Source: Jeotgalibaca dankookensis (GTDB lineage: Bacteria; Bacillota; Bacilli; Lactobacillales; Aerococcaceae). Taken from it: 64,000 nt of DNA. Position 1 is the first letter of the stretch, and each line of letters begins with the position of its first letter. The notes beneath the pieces are model-generated. The model saw only the letters and a program-made list of their open reading frames with translations. It did not search any database and had not been told where the DNA came from. The stretch spans positions 806,001-870,000 of the forward strand of contig NZ_CP019728.1 of the NCBI RefSeq assembly GCF_002005405.1, written 5' to 3'. The translations under genes were made by a program, and so were the position numbers. Positions 19,215 through 30,518 of the stretch are shown here, piece after piece.

Positions 19215-21386
19215 ATGGGTAAAAAAAGAGTCTATGAGTATGCTAGAGAACATAACATGTTAAGTAAGGATGTTATCGAAAAAGCTAATGAAGCAGGACT
19301 AAACTTTAAAAGCCATATGTCAATAATGGGAGATGAGGATATTAAAAATATGGATAAAGTTATAAAAGGTAAGAGCGAGGCACCTGCTTCGTCAAAAAAT
19401 AAATCGCAAACAAATAATACAAGCAAACCAAAAACTGCAACAAGTGGGCCAGCAGCAAGTTCAACAGCTAAACCAGCAGCAAAAACAAATAAACCAAGCC
19501 CAACACCTTCACAAGGTGGTAACCGCAACAAAAGTAAAGGTGGCTTCAATAAACGTAATAATCGAAATAAAAAACGTAGAACCAACAGTGCACCAAAAGC
19601 ACCGGTTCCACAAAGAAAGTTCCGTGAGTTACCAGAAGTATTTGTCTATACAGATGGAATGAATATTCAAGAAGTTGCAAAGAAATTACACCGTGAACCA
19701 GCAGAAATTATCAAAAAGTTGTTCATGATGGGCGTGGTTGCAACTCAAAACCAACCGCTTGATTCTGAAACACTAGAACTTATTGCAGCTGATTATGGTA
19801 TTAAAGCAGAAGAAAAGGTACAAGTTGACATCTCTGATTTATCTGTATACTTTGAAGAAGAAGATAATGAAGAAGCAATGGTCACTCGTCCACCCGTTGT
19901 TACTATTATGGGACACGTTGACCACGGTAAAACAACTCTACTGGATTCTTTAAGAAATACCAAAGTTAGTTTGAGTGAAGCGGGCGGAATTACACAGCAT
20001 ATTGGTGCCTACCAAATTAAAATTAACGATCAACCTATAACCTTCTTGGATACTCCAGGTCATGCGGCCTTTACCGTTATGCGTGCACGTGGAGCAGATG
20101 TTACAGATATTACAATTATTGTTGTTGCAGCTGATGATGGTGTTATGCCACAAACTATTGAAGCTATTAACCATGCAAAAGCAGCCGATGTTCCTATCAT
20201 CGTAGCTGTCAATAAGATTGATAAACCAACTGCCAACCCTGATCGTGTTATGCAAGAACTAAGTGAGCATGGCTTGATTTCAGAAGCATGGGGTGGCGAT
20301 ACCATTTTTGTGAACATCTCTGCTAAATTTGGACAAGGTATCGATGAGTTGCTAGAGATGATTTTACTTGTTTCAGAAGTTCAAGAGTTAAAAGCAAATC
20401 CAGACCGTATGGCAATCGGATCTGTTATTGAAGCACGATTAGATAAAACAAAAGGGCCAATTTCTACTATTCTTGTTCAACAAGGAACGCTTAAAATTGG
20501 AGATCCTATTGTTGTTGGAAGTACCTTTGGACGTGTTAGAGCGATGATTAATGACCAAGGTCGCCGTGTTAAAACAGCCGGTCCATCGATGCCAGTAGAA
20601 ATTACTGGTTTAAACGAAGCTCCACAAGCTGGAGACCGATTCGTTGTTTTTGAAGACGAAAAAACAGCCCGTTCAGTTGGGGAAGAACGTATGAAACGTG
20701 CACAACAAGAGTCACGTTCGAAACAAAATCGTGTTACAATCGATAACCTATTCTCTAGTTTGAGTGAAGGAGAACTAAAAGAAGTCGGCGTGATTATTAA
20801 AGCAGACGTTCAAGGTTCGGTTGAAGCTCTTTCAGGTAGTTTGCAAAAGATTGAGGTTGAAGGCGTACGTGTGCGTATCATTCATGCAGCCGCAGGTGCA
20901 ATCACTGAAAGTGATGTAACGCTTGCAGCCGCAAGTAATGCCATCATAATCGGATTTAACGTTCGTCCAACGCCACAAGCGAAAATTCAAGCTGAATTTG
21001 AAGAAGTCGATATTCGTTTACACCGCATTATTTATAATGCAATCGACGAAATTGAAACAGCTATGAAGGGTATGCTTGAACCAGAATACGAAGAGAAAGT
21101 AACCGGTCAAGTTCAAATTCGTGAAACCTTTAAAGTTACGAAAGTAGGTACTATTGGCGGTGGCTTTGTAACTGACGGCGTTATTAAGCGTTCAAGTCAA
21201 GTTCGAGTGATTCGCGATAATATTGTAATTCATGATGGTGAATTGGCAAGTTTGAAACGATTTAAAGATGATGTGCGCGAAGTGAAGAACGGGTTTGAAT
21301 GTGGTTTGATGATTGAAAACTTCAACGATATCGAAGTTGATGATGTGATTGAAGCTTACGAAATGGTTGAAATCGCTAGAAAATAG
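19215..21386 (+). CDS. infB: Translation initiation factor IF-2
   Basis: IF-2 is the GTPase that places fMet-tRNA on the 30S subunit and promotes subunit joining. The 723-residue protein has a short N-terminal domain and a low-complexity linker rich in Asn, Lys, Ser, Pro and Thr (about 55-135). The GTPase follows with G1 GHVDHGKT (233-240), G3 DTPGH and G4 NKID. Domains II to IV complete it, ending in the fMet-tRNA binding barrel. It is preceded by GGATGTGAGG. It is the largest gene of the nusA operon. Confidence 0.97.
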   Translation: MGKKRVYEYAREHNMLSKDVIEKANEAGLNFKSHMSIMGDEDIKNMDKVIKGKSEAPASSKNKSQTNNTSKPKTATSGPAASSTAKPAAKTNKPSPTPSQGGNRNKSKGGFNKRNNRNKKRRTNSAPKAPVPQRKFRELPEVFVYTDGMNIQEVAKKLHREPAEIIKKLFMMGVVATQNQPLDSETLELIAADYGIKAEEKVQVDISDLSVYFEEEDNEEAMVTRPPVVTIMGHVDHGKTTLLDSLRNTKVSLSEAGGITQHIGAYQIKINDQPITFLDTPGHAAFTVMRARGADVTDITIIVVAADDGVMPQTIEAINHAKAADVPIIVAVNKIDKPTANPDRVMQELSEHGLISEAWGGDTIFVNISAKFGQGIDELLEMILLVSEVQELKANPDRMAIGSVIEARLDKTKGPISTILVQQGTLKIGDPIVVGSTFGRVRAMINDQGRRVKTAGPSMPVEITGLNEAPQAGDRFVVFEDEKTARSVGEERMKRAQQESRSKQNRVTIDNLFSSLSEGELKEVGVIIKADVQGSVEALSGSLQKIEVEGVRVRIIHAAAGAITESDVTLAAASNAIIIGFNVRPTPQAKIQAEFEEVDIRLHRIIYNAIDEIETAMKGMLEPEYEEKVTGQVQIRETFKVTKVGTIGGGFVTDGVIKRSSQVRVIRDNIVIHDGELASLKRFKDDVREVKNGFECGLMIENFNDIEVDDVIEAYEMVEIARK

Positions 21387-21412
21387 CAGAATTTTATCAA
21401 GGAGTGAAGCAA

Positions 21413-21769
21413 ATGGCAAAATATAGATCAGAAAGAATCAAACAACAAATCTTGCGTGAGGTAAATGATATTTTACTCAAAGAAGTGAAAGATCCACGGG
21501 TTCAAAATATTACCTTAACAGATGTGGAAATAACAGGTGATCTTCAGATTGCGACACTTTATTATAGTTCATTAAATGAACTTGCAAGTGAACGCGAATC
21601 CGTTCAAAAAGGATTAGACAAGGCAACAGGTCTCATTCGTAGTGAATTAGGTTCTCGTTTATCGCTTTATCGAACACCAGAAGTTATTTTTAAACGCGAT
21701 GAGTCTATTGATTATGGAAACAAAATCGAAGAGCTCATTCGACAAGTTAAAAATGAAGATTTAGAGTAG
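21413..21769 (+). CDS. rbfA: 30S ribosome-binding factor RbfA
   Basis: RbfA is a KH-fold factor that binds immature 30S near the 16S 5' helix, important in cold adaptation. The 118-residue protein begins MAKYRSERIKQQILREVNDI and has VKDPRVQNITLTDVEITGDL and YRTPEVIFKRDESIDYG. ATG at 21413 is used; an in-frame GTG nine bases upstream lies in the AAGGAGTG ribosome-binding site. It is the last gene of the operon before a strong terminator. Confidence 0.96.
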   Translation: MAKYRSERIKQQILREVNDILLKEVKDPRVQNITLTDVEITGDLQIATLYYSSLNELASERESVQKGLDKATGLIRSELGSRLSLYRTPEVIFKRDESIDYGNKIEELIRQVKNEDLE

Positions 21770-21778
21770 TCAAGATGA

Positions 21779-21809
21779 GAAGGACTGGAGAAATCCAGTC
21801 CTTCTTTTT
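21779..21809 (+). terminator. Terminator of the rimP-rbfA operon
   Basis: Perfect ten-base stem GAAGGACTGG / CCAGTCCTTC with a six-base loop, followed by five T. Confidence 0.92.
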
Positions 21810-21868
21810 GTTGGAATATGATAAACTAGGGAGGAAAGAAAAGCCCAGACGAGAAAGGATGTTGAAAT

Positions 21869-24800
21869 TTGACACTGCAGTTTATTATGGGTCCACAAAC
21901 AGCTGATAAACGTACTGTTTATATAAATGATATTAACAAAATAATGACAGAAAATCCCAATGCAAAAGTATTTATTATTGTTCCAGAACATGCAAAGTTT
22001 GATGGCGAAGTAACTATACTACAAGATTTATGGCAAAGCTCGCCATTAGCTAATGAGTCTTTTATGGGATCAATTAACCTACAAGTGTTCAGTTTTAGTC
22101 GGCTTGCTTGGTACTTCTTAAAAGATGAAGAAGTTTTTCATAAGAAACAATTGAGTGATGCCGGAATGGCTATGATGTTGCGAAAGATATTATTAAACCA
22201 TAAAGAAGAGCTTATTATATTTCGGAAAGAAATCGATAAAGAAGGATTTATACAACAATTGATTAATCTCTTTAAAGAGTTATTAGCTGGAAATATCACC
22301 ATAAAAGATTTAGAACAAACGATTAATAAAGATTTAAAAACACCGGAACTATTAGACCAGCGCGTTAAACTTTCTGAATTACTTACTCTATATCGCTTAT
22401 TTATGAATGAAATTGAAAAAAATGATTTTATACAGTATGAAATGATCCAAGAAGCACTTGCTCAAAGCATTTATCAACAAGATATGCAAGATGTCTATCT
22501 CTACATCGATGGCTATTACCATTTTACTGCCCGTGAGATTCAAATTATTATGGCTTTTTTAGAGCGGGCTGAAAAAGTAAGTATCGTTTTAGACTTGGAT
22601 AAACCTTATATTGATAAACTTCCAGAGATGCAAGAATTGTTTTATGTGGCTGGAAAAACTTATCATACTCTTTATCAATTAGCGCGAAAAAACCAAGTTA
22701 GAATTCTTCAAGATATCCGTCTACCCGTTCAAGAAAATGGTTATACAGAAGGTTTAAGGCAACTTGATACTTATTGGAGAGACACGAATTCAGCAGTACG
22801 TTCAAAAGATCCTAATACTGAAAAAAATAGTCAGATTAAGGAAGTAATGGAAATTTGGTCGTGCGAAACCAAGCAGGCAGAAATTTTTCATGTTGCCAAT
22901 AGTATTAACCGTTTAGTAACGGAATCTGGTTATCGCTATAAGGATTTTCTTATTGTAGCAAGACGAGTAGAGGACTATGAAACGATTCTAAAACCCCTCT
23001 TTACACGTGCGCAATTGCCCGTTTTTTATGATAAAGCAGATGAAATGAAGCACCATCCCTTTACCGATTTTATTGACAGTTTGTTTAAAATACGCATGAA
23101 CTACTGGCGCTATCCCGACATAATGCGTCTTTTGAGGACAGAATTGTTGTTGCCGACTTATTATCCAGGTGAATCAGGTAGCATGTATCAGCATATCCAA
23201 AATTTTAGGAATAAGGTTGACCAAACTGAAAATATTATATTGGCATATGGATTTGAAGGAAACGCTTGGTTTAATCAGAATGATTGGCAACAATATGTGT
23301 TTAGTGAAGAAGAAATAGACTTAGTAAATGCGGAAACGGATGCTTTTGAAGATTCAAACGTGATAAAAAACTTTCTACAAGCAACCTTATTGCCCTTTTA
23401 TAAAAAACTATCTCGTGCTAAAACAGGCCGTGATGCAGCTATTTTGCTATATGAATTTTTAACGGATTATGCGATTGACCAACAGATTTTACATTGGCGG
23501 GATCGTGCGATTGAAGAAGATAATTTAGAGCAAGCCCGTCAACATGAACAACTCTGGCAAACATTTAACATGCTTCTAGATGAGTACGTTGAAACACTAG
23601 GAGACGAACGCTTTGATGAAAAAACGTTCTACACGATTTTAATGACTGGTTTTGAATCTGCTACCTATAGCATTGTGCCACCTACTCTAGACGAAGTAAT
23701 TTTCTCGAGTATGGAAGGCGCTCGTTTTAAACCGGCTAAAATTGTTTATGTTATTGGCGCAAGCCAGGAGAATTTGCCACAACTCTATGAAAATAAGACC
23801 TTATTAACGGAAGAAGAACGCCAATTTATACAAACTAATATTGGAGATGATAGCAGTAAATATCTCAATCTAAATATTTCAGAATCAACTGCTTCAGAAC
23901 CCTATATTGCCTATCAAACGTTTCTGTCTGGGAGTGAGCGTTTATTTGTGACTTATCCACTCAGTATTGATGGTAATAATCGTATCAACCAAATATCACC
24001 GTACGTTGCTCGAATTGCGAAAGATTTAAATATTTCTGTCCAATACCGGGCTGCAAATGTAACGGATGCAAGAGTACCTCTTAACTTTGCAGGTAATAAA
24101 GAACAAAATGTTGGTCAGCTTGTGCAGTTATTACGTGAGCAGCTAACGACTAATAAGAAAATGCCATTTTTATGGCGCCAGATTTTAACCTATCTGGCGA
24201 AGGACAAAAGCATCCAACCAGTTTTAACGGTTGTCTTTTCAAGTTTGAAGTATAAAAATACACCCGTTCAATTAACGGCAGAAATTGCTGAAAAATTATA
24301 TGGAAAAGATTTATACTTATCGGTCTCACAACTTGAAAGTTACTACTTAGATGCTTACAGCCATTACTTGAAATATGGGTTACAACTGAAAGAAAGACAG
24401 AAGTATGAATTGAGTAACGCAGCTACCGGTGAATTTTATCACGAAGCATTGGAATTTATTGTTCGCGAATTGCGTGGGAAAGGAAAACTTTCTATTAGTC
24501 AGGTACAAGCGATTACGACAGCTATTTTAAAAGAATTATTTGGAATCTATAAGTATGAAATTCTCTCAAGTTCGAATCGCATGAAGTTTATTCAAGATCA
24601 ATTAGCTGAAACCATTCAACATATGTCGCAAGTCATTACGAGCCAAGGTCGGTTAACAACTTTTGAAAATTTACGGACAGAAGCAACTTTTGGCTTATCT
24701 CAAGCCACGGATCAGCTAGAGGGGCTGACCTTTCCTCTGAAGCAAGGGCGCAGTATTAATATTCGGGGTAAGATTGACCGAATTGATCGCATTAAGTCAA

Positions 24801-25471
24801 AAGATAAACAGTTCTTAACCATTCTTGATTATAAATCAAGTCAGCATCGCTTCGATTTTAACGACGCTTATTATGGGCTAGCAATGCAGATGATAACCTA
24901 TTTAGACGTTGCCATGGTGAACGCTAGTAAGCTCGTTAAAGGGCAAGCTTTGCCTGCTGGTGCTTTTTATTTACATGTTCAACATCCTTATTTAAAAGTA
25001 CAAGAGCAGCCCACAGTAGAAGAATTAGAGGACTTTTTACTATCCAATAATAAATTAAAAGGCTTACTGGTTGCTGATAAGGAAATTACTGAGAGCGTCG
25101 ATCCTTCCGTAACAGAAGGTGAGGCTTCTTTGGTACTACCTTTCCGCTACAATAAAAGTGGCGAATTTGGAAAAGTTGCCGATTTAATCCAAACGGATGA
25201 ATTAGATCTACTGATTAAAAACAATCGACGCCGTATTGTCCAGGCAGGAAATCGCATCCTTTCTGGAGATTTACGAATGAATCCCATTAAAGGAAAAGCC
25301 TTTATCCCTACTGTCCAAGGTCCGTATCGTGCTATTTCACAGTTTGATAGTACCTTAAATGAAAATCGATACCGGCGCATTGAAAGACTAGATAAAGAAG
25401 CTGTTATAGAACTCTTAAGGTTTGAATTTGCTGAAGAGGATAATGATGAAGAAAAGGAAAGAGGTGAATAA
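21869..25471 (+). CDS. addB: AddB/RexB subunit of the ATP-dependent recombination nuclease
   Basis: With AddA it resects double-strand breaks for RecA loading. The 1,200-residue protein starts at TTG (21869). The N-terminal phosphate loop is degenerate: GPQTADKRT (8-16) lacks a Walker A consensus. A C-terminal nuclease motif with DYKSS is near residue 986. The Bacillus AddB iron-sulfur cysteines are not visible: the equivalent of the first cluster Cys lies in LESYYLDAYSHYLKY, which has none, and the tail has no CXXC. This is the RexB form seen in Lactobacillales. addA follows one base later. Confidence 0.93.
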   Translation: MTLQFIMGPQTADKRTVYINDINKIMTENPNAKVFIIVPEHAKFDGEVTILQDLWQSSPLANESFMGSINLQVFSFSRLAWYFLKDEEVFHKKQLSDAGMAMMLRKILLNHKEELIIFRKEIDKEGFIQQLINLFKELLAGNITIKDLEQTINKDLKTPELLDQRVKLSELLTLYRLFMNEIEKNDFIQYEMIQEALAQSIYQQDMQDVYLYIDGYYHFTAREIQIIMAFLERAEKVSIVLDLDKPYIDKLPEMQELFYVAGKTYHTLYQLARKNQVRILQDIRLPVQENGYTEGLRQLDTYWRDTNSAVRSKDPNTEKNSQIKEVMEIWSCETKQAEIFHVANSINRLVTESGYRYKDFLIVARRVEDYETILKPLFTRAQLPVFYDKADEMKHHPFTDFIDSLFKIRMNYWRYPDIMRLLRTELLLPTYYPGESGSMYQHIQNFRNKVDQTENIILAYGFEGNAWFNQNDWQQYVFSEEEIDLVNAETDAFEDSNVIKNFLQATLLPFYKKLSRAKTGRDAAILLYEFLTDYAIDQQILHWRDRAIEEDNLEQARQHEQLWQTFNMLLDEYVETLGDERFDEKTFYTILMTGFESATYSIVPPTLDEVIFSSMEGARFKPAKIVYVIGASQENLPQLYENKTLLTEEERQFIQTNIGDDSSKYLNLNISESTASEPYIAYQTFLSGSERLFVTYPLSIDGNNRINQISPYVARIAKDLNISVQYRAANVTDARVPLNFAGNKEQNVGQLVQLLREQLTTNKKMPFLWRQILTYLAKDKSIQPVLTVVFSSLKYKNTPVQLTAEIAEKLYGKDLYLSVSQLESYYLDAYSHYLKYGLQLKERQKYELSNAATGEFYHEALEFIVRELRGKGKLSISQVQAITTAILKELFGIYKYEILSSSNRMKFIQDQLAETIQHMSQVITSQGRLTTFENLRTEATFGLSQATDQLEGLTFPLKQGRSINIRGKIDRIDRIKSKDKQFLTILDYKSSQHRFDFNDAYYGLAMQMITYLDVAMVNASKLVKGQALPAGAFYLHVQHPYLKVQEQPTVEELEDFLLSNNKLKGLLVADKEITESVDPSVTEGEASLVLPFRYNKSGEFGKVADLIQTDELDLLIKNNRRRIVQAGNRILSGDLRMNPIKGKAFIPTVQGPYRAISQFDSTLNENRYRRIERLDKEAVIELLRFEFAEEDNDEEKERGE

Positions 25472-25472
25472 G

Positions 25473-28400
25473 ATGGCGATGATTCCTCCAAAAACCGTTA
25501 ATGACCGTTTCACCGACCAACAGTGGCAAGCCATTTATCAAAGTGGTGATAATCTATTGGTTGCGGCTTCAGCGGGCTCTGGCAAAACAACGGTTTTAGT
25601 CCAACGTATTATTGAGAAAATTAAGAGTGGTGTTGATGTCGATGAATTACTCGTCGTTACTTTTACAGAGTCAGCTGCTGTAGAGATGAAAGAACGCATT
25701 CGATTGGCTATACAAAATGCCATTAATGAAGCAACGAGCGATGCACAATACCACCATCTCATTCGCCAAATAACACTGTTGCCACAAGCTTCTATTAGTA
25801 CGATTCATGCTTTTTGTTTAAAAGTCATTCAACGTTTCTTTTATCTTATAGATATTGATCCTGTCTTTCGAATTATAGCTGACACGATAGAAGTAGAGAT
25901 GCTAAAGGAAGATGTCTGGGAAGATTTGAAAGAAGAGATGTATGGTGATTTTTCAAGTTTCTTCCATAAATTGGCGAAGGCATATTCAAGTGAACGAAAT
26001 GATGATGGATTAAAGGATTTAGTTTTTTCTTTATATAATTTTTCAAGAGCAAATCCTAATCCTATAGCTTGGCTAGATAATATGATCGATTTATATAATA
26101 TAGAAGAAGGGTTAGAAATAAGTTTACTTTATCAACAATTATTAAAACCGCAGCTCTTACAAGAATTAACCGGTATTCGATATGATATCAGCCAAGCGAT
26201 TCACATTGGTAATGGAAGCGAGGGAACAAGTAAGCAAAGGAGCGTTCTAGAAGCTGAACAAGAATATGTTGAATTGATTTATCAAGCAGTTAAAGAGGAT
26301 GATTATCAAAAGGCTTATGAAGCAGTCACCACAATATCTTTTACCCGTTGGCCCTCAAGTCGTAAAAAAGATGATCCTGATAAAGAAACCATTGTCTATA
26401 TGAAGCAGTTACGTGATAAATATAAAAAATCAATTCAAAAACTACAAAGTGATTTTTTCACTCGTCCTAAAGAAGCACAAGAAGAAATAATTCAAGCAAC
26501 GAAACCTTATGTAGAAGAAATGATTCGAGTAACCAAATTATTTAGTGAAACTTATTGGCAGAAAAAACTCGAGCAAAATGCGCTTGATTTTAACGATTTA
26601 GAACATTTAACTTTGGAAATCTTAAATCCACTTATTGATGGCAAACGCCAATCCAGTGAAGCGAGTTCTTATTTTCGTGCTAAGTTCAAAGAAGTTTTAA
26701 TTGATGAGTACCAAGATGTTAACCAGTTACAAGAAAGTATTTTGTATGCTGTAACATGTCACAGTCCACAGGCCGAAAACTTATTCATGGTAGGGGATGT
26801 GAAGCAATCAATTTATGCATTTCGTCTTGCTGATCCGGGTTTATTTTTAGAGAAATATAATTCTTTTGGCCGTTCCGAACGCGGGGAACGAATTATTTTA
26901 GCAGAAAATTTTCGTTCTCGCGGCGAAGTGATTTCCTTTACCAATTTTGTCTTTAAACAATTGATGGATAAAGACGTTGGCCAAATGGACTATGATACTT
27001 TAGCCGAATTAAAACAAGGAAATTTAAATTTCCCTGAGAGTCAAGATTTTGAGACAGAAATCATGATTTATTTAAAAGAGACAAGTGATGAGGAAGAAAC
27101 AAATAACCAAACACAACAAGAAGATGCAGAAGTTTTAATGGAAATTGATGATAAAGCTACTGGTGAAGTGACTATGGTGGCCCAAAAAATCAGAGAAATG
27201 GTTAGCCAACAGGTAATGATCTTTGATAAAGAAAAAAAAGAAAATCGCTTCTTAACTTACAAAGACATTGTCTTATTAACACCAACAAAGAACAACAACC
27301 TCCTAATTATGGAAACATTTAAGGAACATGGGCTACCTGTCATTTTGAATGATTCACAAAGTTTTTTTCAGCGAACTGAGATATCCGTTATCTTATCACT
27401 GTTAAAGGTCATTGATAATCCACGCCAAGATATTCCATTAGCTGCGGTATTACGTTCTCCTATCATTGGGTTAAACGAACGGCAACTAGCTCAAGTTCGA
27501 ATCGCTGACCGCCAGGGTGATTTCTATGAGGCAATTCAAACCTTTATACAAACAGATCAAGCAACTCTAGATACAGAGGGAGTAGATACCTATCAAAAAA
27601 TAACTTATTTTCTAGAGCAACTTGAAAATTGGCGTAATTATGCGAGTCAACATAATCTTGTAAGTTTAATTTGGTATCTTTACGATGAAACGCATTATTT
27701 AGATTACGTAGGAGGACTTGTCTCTGGTAAACAACGAGTCGCTAATCTTCATGCCTTGTATGAACGGGCGAAAAAATTTGAAGCTAGCAACTTTAAAGGC
27801 CTTTTCCAGTTCGTTCGATTTATTGAACGCATCCAAGATCGCGATCAAGACTTAGCTGAGCCTACTAGCTTCAGTGAAGACGAAGATGCCATACGTATTA
27901 TGACCATTCATGCCAGTAAAGGACTAGAATTTCCTTTTGTTTTTATAATGGATATGTCCAAACGCTTTAATAAAAAGGATATTCAAGGGAAATACGTCTT
28001 TTCAGAAAAATATGGAATTGGAACAGATTATTTTGATAGTGAGCAGCGCTTGCAGTATACCTCCTTAGCACGCTCCACTTTAGCTAATGAAAAAGAGAAA
28101 AATTTATTAGCAGAAGAAATGCGTAAGTTGTATGTTGCTTTAACACGTGCTGAGCAAAAACTATTTTTAGTGGGTTCTTATGAAACAGAAGAGAAGATGT
28201 GGCAAGAATGGTCCGCAGTTGATGAGGCGAGCAGAACTGTTATTCCTGATCATTTACGCCTTCAAGCGGGCAGTATGATGAAATGGGTCGGGCTAGCCTT
28301 GTACCGCCATGGTAGTATTCAACCAGAATCGCTATCTAAAAGTTATTATGGGGAATTGGCTGTCGACCCTGTTGCGTTTAAAGTCAGCTTCAAACGTGCA

Positions 28401-29246
28401 GAGGATTTATTAGGAAATATTGCGACTGTTAATTTAGAAGAAACGATTGATGTTGATAAAAAATTAAAGAGTCTGATAATATCAGATTCCGATTCCAAAC
28501 ATCTGTCAGATTATCAGTTAGCTCAAGCATTAATGGAAGCTGATTATCCCCATCAAACAGCAACTCGTACAACAAGCTATCAGTCGGTTTCAGAAATCAA
28601 AAGGCTATTTGAAGATCCAGATCACGCGCAACTTCTACAACTAAATTTTGAACAATTGGATCAACCGGGTCGCTACGTCGAACCAAGTTTACCAAGACCC
28701 AGTTTTATGCAAGAACAAAAAACTCCTAATCAAGCTGAAGTAGGAACTGCCGTCCATTACTTAATGCAGAACATTGATTTGTCACAACCTATCGACCTAT
28801 CGGTTATTCGTATTTTAATTGATGAGTTAACTGATAAGGGTGCCATCGATTTAAATGTTGCTAAGAAAATTAATATTCCACAGATTCTTGCTTTCTTTAC
28901 AACCGAACTTGGGCAACAATTAATCAAAGATGCAGAGCTTGTTTCTCGTGAAGTTACCTTTACAATGCTAATGAAGGCAGGGAACCTTTTTGAAGGGATT
29001 TCCAAGCAAGCTGACGATCGGTTATTGATTCATGGGATTATTGATGGGTTTATTGAATATGAGGACCATCTTGTTTTATTTGATTTTAAAACGGATTATA
29101 TTGGGGAAAAGTTAGAATCAATCATCTCAAAATATCGGGGCCAAATGATTGTCTATCGACAAGCTTTAGAAGAAATTAAACGAAAAAAAGTAACCGAAAC
29201 ATATTTATGTTTATTGACGACGAATCAAAATATTTTAATTAAATAA
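25473..29246 (+). CDS. addA: AddA/RexA helicase-nuclease subunit
   Basis: AddA is the UvrD-type 3'-5' helicase with a RecB-type nuclease that partners AddB. Walker A is AASAGSGKTT (31-40), Walker B DEYQDVNQ (about 411-418), helicase motif III GDVKQSIYAFRLADP, and motif VI YVALTRAEQKLFLVGS. The nuclease has GIIDGFIEY and FDFKTDY near residue 1204. ATG at 25473 has GAGGTGA upstream and lies one base after the addB stop; an upstream ATG inside addB would add 17 residues and is less likely. It is 1,257 residues long. Confidence 0.96.
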   Translation: MAMIPPKTVNDRFTDQQWQAIYQSGDNLLVAASAGSGKTTVLVQRIIEKIKSGVDVDELLVVTFTESAAVEMKERIRLAIQNAINEATSDAQYHHLIRQITLLPQASISTIHAFCLKVIQRFFYLIDIDPVFRIIADTIEVEMLKEDVWEDLKEEMYGDFSSFFHKLAKAYSSERNDDGLKDLVFSLYNFSRANPNPIAWLDNMIDLYNIEEGLEISLLYQQLLKPQLLQELTGIRYDISQAIHIGNGSEGTSKQRSVLEAEQEYVELIYQAVKEDDYQKAYEAVTTISFTRWPSSRKKDDPDKETIVYMKQLRDKYKKSIQKLQSDFFTRPKEAQEEIIQATKPYVEEMIRVTKLFSETYWQKKLEQNALDFNDLEHLTLEILNPLIDGKRQSSEASSYFRAKFKEVLIDEYQDVNQLQESILYAVTCHSPQAENLFMVGDVKQSIYAFRLADPGLFLEKYNSFGRSERGERIILAENFRSRGEVISFTNFVFKQLMDKDVGQMDYDTLAELKQGNLNFPESQDFETEIMIYLKETSDEEETNNQTQQEDAEVLMEIDDKATGEVTMVAQKIREMVSQQVMIFDKEKKENRFLTYKDIVLLTPTKNNNLLIMETFKEHGLPVILNDSQSFFQRTEISVILSLLKVIDNPRQDIPLAAVLRSPIIGLNERQLAQVRIADRQGDFYEAIQTFIQTDQATLDTEGVDTYQKITYFLEQLENWRNYASQHNLVSLIWYLYDETHYLDYVGGLVSGKQRVANLHALYERAKKFEASNFKGLFQFVRFIERIQDRDQDLAEPTSFSEDEDAIRIMTIHASKGLEFPFVFIMDMSKRFNKKDIQGKYVFSEKYGIGTDYFDSEQRLQYTSLARSTLANEKEKNLLAEEMRKLYVALTRAEQKLFLVGSYETEEKMWQEWSAVDEASRTVIPDHLRLQAGSMMKWVGLALYRHGSIQPESLSKSYYGELAVDPVAFKVSFKRAEDLLGNIATVNLEETIDVDKKLKSLIISDSDSKHLSDYQLAQALMEADYPHQTATRTTSYQSVSEIKRLFEDPDHAQLLQLNFEQLDQPGRYVEPSLPRPSFMQEQKTPNQAEVGTAVHYLMQNIDLSQPIDLSVIRILIDELTDKGAIDLNVAKKINIPQILAFFTTELGQQLIKDAELVSREVTFTMLMKAGNLFEGISKQADDRLLIHGIIDGFIEYEDHLVLFDFKTDYIGEKLESIISKYRGQMIVYRQALEEIKRKKVTETYLCLLTTNQNILIK

Positions 29247-29286
29247 AAAAAGACATCTGAAAGAAAAACTTTCAGATGTCTTTTTC
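29245..29286. terminator. Bidirectional terminator between addA and the exported glycoside-hydrolase-like gene
   Basis: Stem AAAAAGACATCTGAAAG / CTTTCAGATGTCTTTTT with a five-A loop. It serves both convergent genes. Confidence 0.93.
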
Positions 29287-29290
29287 ATTA

Positions 29291-30511
29291 TTAATAAGTA
29301 TACTCGTTGCTTGCATTCCATAGAAGAAATTCAGTAACACCGTGATCAGCAAGTGCTTGAACCTGGGCTTGAACTTCTGCTTGACCATACTCTTTATAGT
29401 TCCCAGCGCCTAGATAAGAAGCGGTAAAGTCTTGTAACCATGGTCGCGTAGTAGGTGTATGTTCAAGAGATTCGAGTAGAGGTAATTCCACTTTCATATA
29501 TTCGTCAACGAGTTCATAGGGATGTAAATCGGGTGAAACAATACCAAAATAAGTAGTTCCCCAGTGGCTTGGATAAATCATGGATGAAATAACATCCACG
29601 TTATTAGAAATATCACTGAAGTCTTGACCAATTCCAGAAGCTTCTTCAACTGTTGCAGCATATCCAAAGATATCAACAGAGACTTCTACACCATAAGGCA
29701 TCAGTTTCTCTCTCGCATAAGCTACGAAATCAGTGATTGCTTGCACGCGTTTTTCAGTAGGATCTAAATCCATATCTCCATAATCACCCATGTCATAGAC
29801 TAAACCATTGGCGTCATCTGAGAAAACTTCTGGAAAACGCACGTAATCAAATTGGATTTCTTTAAAGCCCACTTTAGCTGCTTCAATCCCAACATTTACC
29901 GCATAGTCCCATGTTTCTTTTAAGAAAGGATTGATAAACATCTCATCATTTCCATAACGCCAGATAGAACCGTCTTGGTTTAAGAAAGACATACTTGGCT
30001 CATCTGCTGCTAATACCGAATCTTTAAAAGCCACGATACGAGCAATAGGATAAATTTGGTTTTCTTCTAATTGTTTCATTAGACCATCAATATTTTCGAT
30101 ATAGTCAACGGTGTTTTTTTGGATGTGCGCGTCTTCTGATTTAAAATCGGTTACGACATAACCTTCGTCATCTTTTATATCAATAACCATCGCATTTAAG
30201 TCATTACTATTAACATAAGAAATTAACTCGTCCATACGAGTAGGGTTTCCTGCACTCCATGGAGTTAAATAAATCCCTTTGACGCCATCTTCTGGGTAAG
30301 CAATGTTAATGCCACTATCATATTTAAACTTATTAGGAATGTTAGCCATACTTGGCGCAACTAGATAGGGTTTTTCACGTAAATTTAACTCTATTGCAGT
30401 AGCTTCATCTTCAGCGCTCTCATTGTTCTCAGAAGCGAAAACAGGAGAGGCTAAAACACTAGAAGCTAGTAGGACAGATGTTGCCAATAGACCTTTAATA
30501 AATTTATTCAT
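29291..30511 (-). CDS. Exported putative glycoside hydrolase (DUF4015 family)
   Basis: A Sec signal peptide (about residues 1-26, ending SPVFA) leads a 406-residue protein whose TIM-barrel-like body has GVKGIYLTPWSAG, AMVIDIKDDEGYV, EIQFDYVRFPE and VDIFGYAA. These match the DUF4015 putative glycosyl hydrolase domain. The Asp and Glu residues in these strands are candidate catalytic residues by analogy. The substrate is unknown. ATG at 30511 is chosen because the signal peptide starts there. It follows the deacetylase by seven bases and is likely the last gene of a three-gene envelope operon. Confidence 0.83.
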   Translation of the reverse strand: MNKFIKGLLATSVLLASSVLASPVFASENNESAEDEATAIELNLREKPYLVAPSMANIPNKFKYDSGINIAYPEDGVKGIYLTPWSAGNPTRMDELISYVNSNDLNAMVIDIKDDEGYVVTDFKSEDAHIQKNTVDYIENIDGLMKQLEENQIYPIARIVAFKDSVLAADEPSMSFLNQDGSIWRYGNDEMFINPFLKETWDYAVNVGIEAAKVGFKEIQFDYVRFPEVFSDDANGLVYDMGDYGDMDLDPTEKRVQAITDFVAYAREKLMPYGVEVSVDIFGYAATVEEASGIGQDFSDISNNVDVISSMIYPSHWGTTYFGIVSPDLHPYELVDEYMKVELPLLESLEHTPTTRPWLQDFTASYLGAGNYKEYGQAEVQAQVQALADHGVTEFLLWNASNEYTY

Positions 30512-30518
30512 ATTCTCG

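Noticed and set aside
19444-19662. Open frame inside infB in another phase
   Set aside because: Gln/Asn-rich readthrough of the low-complexity IF-2 linker; no independent evidence.
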